A stretch of DNA of 64,000 nt from GCA-958296115 sp965222445 (GTDB lineage: Bacteria > Chloroflexota > Dehalococcoidia > Lucifugimonadales > CAJWER01): contig CBDCTY010000002.1 of assembly GCA_965222445.1 (NCBI GenBank), positions 1,054,001 to 1,118,000 of the forward strand, read 5' to 3'. Position numbers and translations under genes: made by a program. The stretch's first letter is position 1. Each line of letters opens with the position of its first letter. Positions 45,724 through 53,043 of the stretch are shown in pieces. The notes beneath the pieces were generated by a model, which saw nothing but the letters and a program-made list of their open reading frames with translations, was not told the origin of the DNA and did not search any database.

Positions 45724-46263
45724 TTAGTTTTGGAGCAGGACCTCGACGCGCTGGATGAGGGTGGCCTCAGGGATGGCGCCGACCCACCGGCTCACGACCA
45801 CGCCGTCGCGGTCGATGAAGAAGGTCGCGGGCATTCCGATGATGCCGTAGTCGATCGATATGCGTCCGTCGCCGTCCTGGCCGTTGGGGTACGTGACGCC
45901 GAACTCTGTCAGGTACGCGCGGGCGTCGTCCTCGGAGTCCTGGGTGTCGACGCCCACGAATGCCACGCCGCGTTCCCGGTAGGCCTGCCACGCGCGTTCC
46001 AGGGGAAGGGCCTCTTCCCTGCACGGGGCGCACCACGACGCCCAGAAGTTAACGACCACGGGGCGGCCCTCCAGGTCCGACAGCGAGAGCTCGCCTCCAT
46101 CGAACAGGGGGACTGTGAAGCCCGGTGCAGGCCCGCCCACCAGGGTGTAGCCGCTCCGGGCGGTTGGCGGCTCCTTGCCGGCGAGCCCCCAGGCCATCAG
46201 GGCTATGAAGGCGATCGCCACCCCGCCCAGCAGCGAGAATGCGGCTATTCTCAGGGCGGTCAG
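45724..46263 (-). CDS. TlpA-family membrane-anchored thiol-disulfide oxidoreductase
   Basis: About 179 residues. One N-terminal membrane helix (LRIAAFSLLGGVAIAFIALM), then a thioredoxin fold with the redox site NFWASWCAPC and the cis-proline loop GIIGMPATFFIDRDG. The active site should face outward. There is no ATG/GTG/TTG before the helix; the best start is CTG 46261-46263, overlapping the sortase stop (CTGA). A GTG within the helix is the alternative. It may form or isomerise disulfides in exported proteins. Confidence 0.85.
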   Translation of the reverse strand: MTALRIAAFSLLGGVAIAFIALMAWGLAGKEPPTARSGYTLVGGPAPGFTVPLFDGGELSLSDLEGRPVVVNFWASWCAPCREEALPLERAWQAYRERGVAFVGVDTQDSEDDARAYLTEFGVTYPNGQDGDGRISIDYGIIGMPATFFIDRDGVVVSRWVGAIPEATLIQRVEVLLQN

Positions 46264-47315
46264 GATTCGAGCACGCCTACGAGGGCGGCGGTGACGAGCA
46301 GCCGTTGGTCGTAGATGAAGCGCGGGTAGCACGTCACGAGGGTGATGTCGTTCTCTCCCGAGTCCTGCAGGGCGAAGTCGTTCCGGTGGACTATCTCGGT
46401 GCGGTAGATCTGATACACGAACTTGAGGTCCTCGGACTCGAGGAATACATAGAAGGGGGATTCCTCGCGGGAAGTGAAGAGCTCGGCAAGCTCCGGCAGC
46501 CTGCCGAATACGTTGCCCTCGCCCCTTATTGGGCTTTCGAGGTGGCCAAAATACCAGCCATGTCCACGGTCGCCAGGGAATGCGGTGGTCGGTATGTGGC
46601 CGACGACGTGCTTCGGCGTCTCCCATGCCCGGCTGTTGCCATTGTCGATGACCTCCAGCTCCTTTATCTGGGAGTTGATGCCGATTGCTGGGATCCTGAT
46701 CCTGGTTGCCGGGAGCGCGCTAGCCGTGAGCGTTCCTGTGGTGGGAACCGGCGAGTACTTCAAGGCCTCAGCCTTGGAAGAGTCGATCTGCCTCTGTAGG
46801 TACTGTTCGAGGACCGCCGCGTAGTCGGGTGTGGGCGTGGCCGTGGGGGACGACTCCGCGGGCGCAGCAGTAGGGGTCTCCTTGCCCATGATCCCCGCAA
46901 AGCCGCTGGGCCCGGTGCGCTGGCCCGAGGCGTCGACGGCAGGCGTAGGGGTAGCTATTGGCGTCGGCCTCGGGACCTCAGGCGTGGGCGTGGGACTTGC
47001 CTGGGCGGCTGGCGGTGTGGGCAGGACCTGCCGCCTCGGTTCGGAAGTGGCCGGCGGGCTCGGGCTGGGAGCCGCGACAGCGACAACCACCGGGGAAGGC
47101 TGAGTTGAACTTGCGGATACGCTCGGGGCAGGACGCGCCCGTTCGGAGCTGTAGTCGTCTACGGCGGCCTTCGCCCTGATCCCGTACAGGTAGTACCCGC
47201 CCACCAGCGCGAGGAGGGCCACTCCGACGACGATGAGGGCAAGACCAACTGGGCGGCGCAGACGGCGCAGGCCCGACGGCGCACCATTGCTCATGTGCGG
47301 GGCTTTCTCAGACAT
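46260..47315 (-). CDS. Sortase-family transpeptidase with long Pro/Thr/Ser linker
   Basis: 351 residues. A short cytosolic N-terminus, one membrane helix (about 22-45), a low-complexity linker rich in Pro, Thr, Ser and Ala (about 58-165), then the sortase barrel (RIRIPAIGINSQIKELEV) with H258 (YFGHLES), C329 (TLVTCYPRF) and R338. This matches the class D/E/F layout. No LPXTG-type substrate gene is visible in the window. Overlaps the TlpA gene by 4 bp. Confidence 0.9.
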   Translation of the reverse strand: MSEKAPHMSNGAPSGLRRLRRPVGLALIVVGVALLALVGGYYLYGIRAKAAVDDYSSERARPAPSVSASSTQPSPVVVAVAAPSPSPPATSEPRRQVLPTPPAAQASPTPTPEVPRPTPIATPTPAVDASGQRTGPSGFAGIMGKETPTAAPAESSPTATPTPDYAAVLEQYLQRQIDSSKAEALKYSPVPTTGTLTASALPATRIRIPAIGINSQIKELEVIDNGNSRAWETPKHVVGHIPTTAFPGDRGHGWYFGHLESPIRGEGNVFGRLPELAELFTSREESPFYVFLESEDLKFVYQIYRTEIVHRNDFALQDSGENDITLVTCYPRFIYDQRLLVTAALVGVLES

Positions 47316-47324
47316 TGCCCCTAT

Positions 47325-47330
47325 ATTATA
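47325..47330 (-). promoter_or_regulatory. -10 box of the sortase/TlpA transcript
   Basis: TATAAT on the minus strand, only about 10 bp before the sortase ATG at 47315. The transcript would be almost leaderless unless the internal ATG at 47294 (MSNGAPSG) is used. The -35 is weak (TTACTA at about 17 bp). Confidence 0.5.
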
Positions 47331-47435
47331 GGTTCACGGCCTCGCTCTAGTAAGGGCGCAGGCGGCATGTGTTGGCCAATCCCGGCCTGGTCCCGCATAG
47401 GAGGCGGGATTCCTGAGCCAGCAGCCGTAAGGTAA

Positions 47436-47559
47436 TACCAAGTCACCGTGATGCCGCCGTATATGTGCGGCCAGGGAGTGGGTTCCCGCCCCGTATCGAG
47501 TACGGGGCAGGCTCTTCGCGGGAATGACGGCTTTACGGCGCGCTCAAAATGAATTGGTA
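47436..47559 (+). mobile_element. 124-bp MITE, copy 4 (TAA target duplication)
   Basis: Ends TACCAA/TTGGTA, flanked by TAA at 47433-47435 and 47560-47562. It ends 16 bp past the stop of the oxidoreductase gene at 47578. Same orientation as the others. Confidence 0.9.
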
Positions 47560-47577
47560 TAATACTGCTGTGCCGGG

Positions 47578-48648
47578 CTATTGTCCGACAGCCACCGCCC
47601 TGCCAGTCTCCGAGGACTCTACAGCAGCCTCTATCACGTCCATCACGTGGACGCCGGCCTCTATGGGCACGGGGGCCGGCCTGCCGGCCCTGGCCGCGGC
47701 CAGGAACTCGTCGACGAATATCTCGCCGCCGAGACCGCCATAGGCGTCGGAGTCGGGCGGCAGGAAGGACAGTTTCCGCAGGCCGCCCGTCTGCCAGCCG
47801 GGGGCCATGCTGAAGAGCTGGTAGTGGCTGTCCTCCATCTGGATGCGGGCGTACCCATCGGTCCCTCTGAAGGCCAGGAAGGAGTCGTAAGATGCGCCGT
47901 GGTAGCCGGAGCCGCTGCCAGCAAGATGGTACCCCGCGTGCATGCTGCCGAGCGTGCCGCTCTCAAACCTGAGAGAGAGCATCGCGGTGTCCTCCACCTC
48001 TAGCTTCTCCGGGCTCCTGTTGGCGACGAAGGCGGACACCTCGGCAATCCGGTCGTCCATCATGTGGCAGAGCAGGTCGATGTGGTGGCAACCGAGCCAG
48101 CCCAGTATGCCGCTGCCCCCCGTGCCCTTCTTGAAAAGCCAGTGATCGGGGTTCCGGTACCTGACCTGGGAGGTCACCATGCGCGCCTCGGCAGCCATGA
48201 TCCTGCCAACGGCGCCGGTCTGTATGGACCTGCGCGCGTCGGCTATCTTGGGCTGATACCGGTTCTGGAACATGATCGCAGCCGTGACTCCCCTGGCCGC
48301 GGCTTTTTCGGCGACGCTCCGCAGGTCCGATGCGTGAAGGGCTCCCGGCTTCTCGAACAGGACCCCCTTACCCGCGTCGACGGCGGCGTTGAGGACATCG
48401 GGGCCCAGGTCGTTGCGCACGGATACGATCAGCGCATCCACCTCGTCCCGCGCCACGAGCTCCTGCACGCTGTCGGTCGTCGAGACGACCTTGGTGGAGC
48501 CTGCGGACAGGCCGTCCGTATCTTCGCCAGCAACGCCGCACAGGTGGACGGCCTCCACGGAATCCAGCACCTCCAGGGTCCTCATGTGGGAGGGCGAATG
48601 GGGGTGCGGGGACGAAACGAATCCAACGACGAATTTCTCGTTTGGCAT
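47578..48648 (-). CDS. Gfo/Idh/MocA-family oxidoreductase
   Basis: 356 residues from ATG 48646-48648 (AAGGAG 10 bp upstream). NAD(P)-binding fold at the N-terminus (FVVGFVSSPHPHSPSHMRTL) with the EKPGALHASDLR motif where the catalytic lysine sits, and the HIDLLCHMMDDRIAEVSAFV segment of the C-terminal domain. The usual GXGXXG is degenerate (GFVSSPHPHS). Probably a sugar or inositol dehydrogenase relative; substrate unknown. Confidence 0.86.
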   Translation of the reverse strand: MPNEKFVVGFVSSPHPHSPSHMRTLEVLDSVEAVHLCGVAGEDTDGLSAGSTKVVSTTDSVQELVARDEVDALIVSVRNDLGPDVLNAAVDAGKGVLFEKPGALHASDLRSVAEKAAARGVTAAIMFQNRYQPKIADARRSIQTGAVGRIMAAEARMVTSQVRYRNPDHWLFKKGTGGSGILGWLGCHHIDLLCHMMDDRIAEVSAFVANRSPEKLEVEDTAMLSLRFESGTLGSMHAGYHLAGSGSGYHGASYDSFLAFRGTDGYARIQMEDSHYQLFSMAPGWQTGGLRKLSFLPPDSDAYGGLGGEIFVDEFLAAARAGRPAPVPIEAGVHVMDVIEAAVESSETGRAVAVGQ

Positions 48649-48740
48649 GTGAGGATGTCTCCTTGTTGTAGGGTCAGGGCAGAACGACACGAAGTCTAGC
48701 AAGGGCATCTCCAGGGGTCAACGCGAGTGCCCACACTCGG

Positions 48741-48768
48741 TTAACATTGGAGACGGCACGACTATGGT
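48741..48768 (+). promoter_or_regulatory. Promoter of the antibiotic-kinase-like gene
   Basis: TTAACA (48741-48746), 16-bp spacer, TATGGT (48763-48768). The predicted start is about 48,775, which would make the message from ATG 48779 nearly leaderless. Confidence 0.55.
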
Positions 48769-48778
48769 AGGGTACGCC

Positions 48779-49600
48779 ATGGAGATTCCCGGCGACTTCG
48801 CCCGGCGGATCGAGCGGGCGCACGGAGACGACGGCAAGGACTGGCTGGGCCGACTTCCCGCGCTCATCGATGAGTGTGAGCGCCGGTGGTCGCTGTCGGT
48901 CGGCCCTCCGTTCACGCCGTTGAAGTACGGTTACGTTGCGCCTGCACGGGGCCAGGACGGCAGCGGGGTAGTCCTGAAGCTTGCCGTGCCCGGCCACTTT
49001 ACAGTTGCCGAGATCGACGCGCTGCGGCTGTTCGACGGCGATGGGGCCGCGAGGCTGGTCGACAGCGACGAATGTCTGGGCGCGATGGTCCTCGAACGGC
49101 TGGAGCCCCGTGGACTCTTGCTGGAAGTGCAGGACGACCGGGAGGCGACGAGCGTCGCGGCTGGGCTGATGGTCAGGCTCAGGAGACCTGTACCACCCAG
49201 ACATCGATTCCACGATGTCATGGAGTGGATGCAGGGTCTAGAGCGGCTGCGGTCACTCTTCGATGGCGGGACCGGGCCGTTCCCAGTATCCCTCATCGAG
49301 AGGGCCGAGTCGCACCTGGACAATCCCAGCGGCGAGAAAGCGGTCCTGCATGGCGATCTGCACCACTACAACATACTCTCAGCCGAACGCGAATCGTGGC
49401 TCTCGATAGACCCCAAGGGCATCGTCTGCGAGCCCGAATACGAGCCGGCGGCCTTCCTTCGCAACAACCTGCTCGACAAGCCGGACCCGCGCAGGGTCCT
49501 GTCCATGCGCCTCGACCAGATCGCCGAGGAAGCGGGGCTCGACAGGGAGCGCATGATCGGATGGGGCCTCGCCGACCGCCTACTCTCGGCGTGGTGGTGA
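48779..49600 (+). CDS. Aminoglycoside/hydroxyurea-type phosphotransferase
   Basis: 273 residues from ATG 48779 (MEIPGDFARRIERAHG); an ATG at 48764 lies on the predicted -10 box. Kinase-fold marks: VVLKLAVPGHFTVAEIDALR, catalytic loop AVLHGDLHHYNIL with Asp and Asn, and IDPKGIVCEPEYEPAAFLRN. This is the APH(6)/streptomycin-kinase-like branch. A resistance role is not shown; many such genes have other small-molecule substrates. Confidence 0.85.
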   Translation: MEIPGDFARRIERAHGDDGKDWLGRLPALIDECERRWSLSVGPPFTPLKYGYVAPARGQDGSGVVLKLAVPGHFTVAEIDALRLFDGDGAARLVDSDECLGAMVLERLEPRGLLLEVQDDREATSVAAGLMVRLRRPVPPRHRFHDVMEWMQGLERLRSLFDGGTGPFPVSLIERAESHLDNPSGEKAVLHGDLHHYNILSAERESWLSIDPKGIVCEPEYEPAAFLRNNLLDKPDPRRVLSMRLDQIAEEAGLDRERMIGWGLADRLLSAWW

Positions 49601-49695
49601 GGAGTCGGGCCGCGCCGACGAGGGAGACCTGGCCGTCGCCGGCATGTACCCAAATCCCCCACCTAAATGGCGGCGACGCCCTAATGGCAAGGGGA

Positions 49696-49716
49696 GGGCT
49701 GGTTTGAAACCAGCCC
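49696..49716. repeat. REP-like hairpin in intergenic region
   Basis: GGGCTGGTTT G AAACCAGCCC, a 10-bp perfect stem, within the 232-bp gap between the phosphotransferase and brnT. The rest of the gap shows nothing I can assign. Confidence 0.7.
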
Positions 49717-49832
49717 CTACGGGGTGATGGCTGATAGATATGGCGCCGAATGTGGAGGTGGGGAATCTGGGATGTACGCCTACTTGAGCTAGCCGCTCTT
49801 AGAAGCATAGCATTGTCTACCAAGACCGCAGT

Positions 49833-50097
49833 ATGATCTACGAATGGGACGAGGCGAAGCGGGAGGCCAATAGGAGCAAGCACGGCATCGACTTCGACGA
49901 AGTCAGGAGCTTCGTCTGGGAGACTGCCGAGATCAAGCCGAGCCCTCGCGGCAATGAGATACGATATGCCGCAACTGGCTTCATTTGGACCTCGCCTGTA
50001 TCGGGTAATATATACTGAACGGGGCGAGAGCATCCGAATCATCAGCGTGCGGAAGGCCCACCTCAAAGAGGTACGCGACTATGATAGACGCAGATGA
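49833..50097 (+). pseudogene. brnT: BrnT-family toxin gene with a frameshift
   Basis: ATG 49833 opens MIYEWDEAKREANRSKHGID, the BrnT signature. The frame ends at 50018 after GFIWTSP. Dropping one T from the TTT at 49984-49986 restores GFIGPRLYRVIYTERGESIR and ISVRKAHLKEVRDYDRRR to TGA 50095-50097, a full BrnT end. So the RNase toxin is inactivated, or there is a single-base sequencing error. The antitoxin gene overlaps its end. Confidence 0.8.
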
Positions 50098-50362
50098 GTT
50101 GACCGGAATGTCATTTGACGAGATAGCCGCGAAGTACGGCGAAGAGGCGGCGATACACGCTGGCATCGCATCGGACCCGGAGTGGGGGCCGGCGGAGCTG
50201 GACATGTCAGACGCCCGGCCGGCCGTTGAAGTCGCGCCCCACATTGTCGAACGCTGGCGACGCACCCGTGGCGAACAGACCCCGATGGAAGAGTCCGTCA
50301 ACGGCCATCCGGATGCGGACATGGAGTCCCGCCGGAAGAACGCGGCCCTGGGGAGAACGTAG
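50081..50362 (+). CDS. BrnA-like antitoxin
   Basis: 93 residues. ATG 50081 overlaps the end of the repaired brnT frame by 17 bp, the usual toxin-antitoxin order for BrnT/BrnA. It contains SDARPAVEVAPHIVERWRRT, like the DNA-binding region of BrnA proteins. It is intact although the toxin frame is broken. Followed by a strong terminator. Confidence 0.72.
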   Translation: MIDADELTGMSFDEIAAKYGEEAAIHAGIASDPEWGPAELDMSDARPAVEVAPHIVERWRRTRGEQTPMEESVNGHPDADMESRRKNAALGRT

Positions 50363-50385
50363 ACGCCAACACACTTAGTATCTGC

Positions 50386-50426
50386 AAGGGCCTCCCCAGA
50401 AGTATCGGGGAGGCCCTTCTTTTTTT
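50386..50426 (+). terminator. Rho-independent terminator after the brnTA-like pair
   Basis: AAGGGCCTCCCC (50386-50397) pairs with GGGGAGGCCCTT (50407-50418) over a 9-nt loop and is followed by CTTTTTTT. The clearest intrinsic terminator in the window. Confidence 0.92.
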
Positions 50427-50447
50427 GGGCGCAGGGAAGGAGCAGCC

Positions 50448-51221
50448 ATGAGTGACCAGACTGTCGATCAGGCCTTCGTACGCGAGTCGTGGGAGAATGC
50501 CAACCACGCTAGGGACTACGTCGAAGCGGTGACGACCGTGGGGCTGTGGGAATCCGAGCGCCGGTTGATGGACAGGTACGTGGACAGGGACAGCGCTGTA
50601 CTCGACATAGGCTGCGGGGCCGGTCGCACGACATTCGGCCTGCACGATGCCGGGTACCACAGTGTGACCGGCTACGACCTGTCCAGCACGATGATCGAGG
50701 CAGCCCGCCTCATTGCCCGCGAGCGAAGCCTGCCGATCCGGTTCGACATCGGCGATGCGGTATCCCTGCCCTACGCCGATGCCAGCTTCGACGGGGCGTT
50801 GTTCTCGTCACAGGGGCTCATGTGCATCCCAGGAGGGCAGCGCAGGCTGAAAGCGCTGCGGGAGGTCCGCCGCGTGCTGAGACCTGGCGGCCACTTCCTT
50901 TTCACCACGCACGACCGAGACGACCCCAGGTACGCGATGCTCTGGGACGAGGAGAGGGCAAGGTGGAAGGCGGGTGAGCAGGACCCGCAGCTCATCGAGT
51001 TCGGCGACCTGATCATAATCGATTCCCGGAGTCCGACCTACCTCCACTTCCCATCACGTGATGAAGTTGGGAGGCTTGTCGCAGACGCCGACCTGGTACT
51101 CGTGGAGGGGAAATTGCGCTCCGGGGTGGCGGTGGACTCCGAGGCTGCCCGAAAGTTCAACTCGGACTGCATGATGTGGGTGGCCCAGCGGCCTGACCAC
51201 TTCGAGGAGGCGATAGCATGA
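50448..51221 (+). CDS. Class I SAM-dependent methyltransferase
   Basis: 257 residues. Motif I is VLDIGCGAGRTTFGL (about residues 51-65), then VTGYDLSSTMIEAAR and GDAVSLPYADASFDG, and the post-motif RVLRPGGHFLFTTHDRDDP. The UbiE/Methyltransf_11 type. Substrate unknown. Its stop overlaps the next ATG (ATGA). Confidence 0.9.
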   Translation: MSDQTVDQAFVRESWENANHARDYVEAVTTVGLWESERRLMDRYVDRDSAVLDIGCGAGRTTFGLHDAGYHSVTGYDLSSTMIEAARLIARERSLPIRFDIGDAVSLPYADASFDGALFSSQGLMCIPGGQRRLKALREVRRVLRPGGHFLFTTHDRDDPRYAMLWDEERARWKAGEQDPQLIEFGDLIIIDSRSPTYLHFPSRDEVGRLVADADLVLVEGKLRSGVAVDSEAARKFNSDCMMWVAQRPDHFEEAIA

Positions 51222-51769
51222 CCCAGGACCTTAACGAGCGAGTCGAGCTCCAGACCGAACGGCTGCTGCTCCGGCCGTTCGATTTTGGCGACGTGGACGA
51301 CGTGCTGTCCTACGCCTCGGAGCCTGAGTTCGGACGGTACCTTCCGGTTCCCCAGCCGTACACGCGGGACGATGCGGTGGAGTTCGTCGCGCATCGGGTA
51401 CTTGCCGAGTGGTCCACCCGCCCGCTGTTTGCGATGTTCTTCGAACGGCATGTCGTCGGAGGCGTGGGCCTGCGAGTTTATGCGAGGGACGAGAGGGCTG
51501 AACTCGGCTATGCGCTGGCGAAACAGCACTGGGGCAAGGGACTTACCGTCGAGGCAGCACGGGCCGTCATTGACTGGGGGTTCGAGAGATACACACTGCA
51601 CAAGGTCTACTCGCGCGCAGACCTGAGAAACCGCCAATCTTGGCGCGTCATGGAGAAGCTGGGCATGGCCCGCGAGGGCGTGCTCCGTGGCCACAATAAG
51701 TTGCGGGACGAGCACGTGGATGACGTCTACTACGGCGTCCTGCGCGAGGAGTGGGAGCGGGCCGGGTAG
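51218..51769 (+). CDS. GNAT-family N-acetyltransferase (RimJ/RimL-like)
   Basis: 183 residues. LQTERLLLRPFDFGDVDDVL at the N-terminus; GYALAKQHWGKGLTVEAARA is the acetyl-CoA pyrophosphate loop; NRQSWRVMEKLGMAREGVLR is the usual C-terminal segment. It may modify a ribosomal-protein N-terminus or a small amine. Coupled to the methyltransferase by a 4-bp overlap. Confidence 0.92.
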   Translation: MTQDLNERVELQTERLLLRPFDFGDVDDVLSYASEPEFGRYLPVPQPYTRDDAVEFVAHRVLAEWSTRPLFAMFFERHVVGGVGLRVYARDERAELGYALAKQHWGKGLTVEAARAVIDWGFERYTLHKVYSRADLRNRQSWRVMEKLGMAREGVLRGHNKLRDEHVDDVYYGVLREEWERAG

Positions 51770-51770
51770 C

Positions 51771-52898
51771 CTACTCGCCTATGGACTCCTCCATGACGCG
51801 GAGGGTGTTCTCGCCCAGGATCTTGCGGATGTCCGCGTCGGAGTACCCACGCTTGACGAGCTGGTCGGTGATGAGGGGGACGCGGGTGCAGTCGTCCATG
51901 CCGGTCGGCAGGCGGCAGCCGTCGAAGTCGGAGCCGAGTCCCACGTGGTCGATGCCCGCGACCTCCGCCACCCGGTCGATGTGGTCGACTATCTCCGTGT
52001 AGTGGGGCCGCTCGAGCTTGTCGACGAGCGCGCTGTACCGAGACGATATCTCCTTGCGGGCCTTCTCGGCGTCCGGCGAGCCGGGCTCGATTCGGGAGTC
52101 CAGGTCGGCTATCTCGGCGTCGCGCTGCTCGTTCAGCGCCGTCTCCTCCTCGTTGCGCTGCTGGCCGACGAACGTTACCTCGTAGTTGACGTGTACGACG
52201 CCGCCGTTCTCTCCAACGGCCCTGAGCTGGTCGTCACGCATGTTGCGCGGGTTCTGGCATATCTCCCAGCAGGACGAGTGTGAGGCGATGACGGGCTTGG
52301 TGACCGTCTCCATCGTGTCCCAGAAGGTCTTGACCGATACGTGGGAGATGTCGACCATCACGCCGACGCGCTCCATCTCTCGGACGACCTCGCGCCCGTA
52401 GTCGGTCAGGCCGTCGTGGCGCGGCTCGTCGAGAACGCCGTCGGCCCAGTTGTTGGTGTTGTTGTGGGTGAGCGTCATGTAGCGGATTCCAAGCGTGTGC
52501 AGCTCGCGCAGCACGGCGAGGTCGTCCATTATGGCGTGGCCGCCCTCGAGGCAGAGGATCCCCGCCAGCTTGCCCTCGCCCGTGATGCGCCGGACATCCG
52601 ACGCCGTCCGGGCCTGCTCGATCTGGTCGGGGTAGCGCTCGCAGAGGAGCCTGAAGGCGTCGGTGTAGCGCAGGATGCGCTGCACTGCCATCCCCTCGTC
52701 CATGTAGTCGGGGTGGACGTATGCGGCGAAGAACTGGGCGGTCTGGTTGCCAGCCCGCATCCTGGGCAGGTCCATGTGCCCGCGCCCCGTGTCGGTCCCC
52801 AGGTCGTCGCCGTCGTCGACGGTGCGCCCCAGGCTGTCCGAGTGGGTGTCTACGATGGTGGACGAGAAGTGCAGGTCCTTGGCGTGGCCGCTGATCAT
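51771..52898 (-). CDS. Membrane dipeptidase-family (M19) metallopeptidase
   Basis: 375 residues from ATG 52896-52898 (GGGAGGGG just upstream). Metal ligands: VDTHSDSLGR (HXD), CLEGGHAI (Glu), VIASHSSCWE (His) and GLGSDFDGCR (Asp). It should cleave dipeptides with a broad side-chain range, including D-amino-acid forms. No signal peptide seen. The two convergent genes here, this one and the GNAT, end 1 bp apart. Confidence 0.93.
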   Translation of the reverse strand: MISGHAKDLHFSSTIVDTHSDSLGRTVDDGDDLGTDTGRGHMDLPRMRAGNQTAQFFAAYVHPDYMDEGMAVQRILRYTDAFRLLCERYPDQIEQARTASDVRRITGEGKLAGILCLEGGHAIMDDLAVLRELHTLGIRYMTLTHNNTNNWADGVLDEPRHDGLTDYGREVVREMERVGVMVDISHVSVKTFWDTMETVTKPVIASHSSCWEICQNPRNMRDDQLRAVGENGGVVHVNYEVTFVGQQRNEEETALNEQRDAEIADLDSRIEPGSPDAEKARKEISSRYSALVDKLERPHYTEIVDHIDRVAEVAGIDHVGLGSDFDGCRLPTGMDDCTRVPLITDQLVKRGYSDADIRKILGENTLRVMEESIGE

Positions 52899-52981
52899 GT
52901 CCCCTCCCTGAAGTCGAGCGTGACAGGCCCCGCAGCCGAAGGCGGCAGCCTGAAGCCGCATTATATCCGAGGGGCCGCGCG

Positions 52982-53011
52982 TTGACACCTCTCTCGCGGC
53001 TACACTAGATT
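52982..53011 (+). promoter_or_regulatory. Promoter of alaS
   Basis: TTGACA (52982-52987), 18-bp spacer, TAGATT (53006-53011). Start of transcription about 53,018, a leader of about 25 nt. It is divergent to the dipeptidase gene. Confidence 0.65.
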
Positions 53012-53043
53012 AGGCAACGAGCTTGCACACGACAGGAGCTGCT

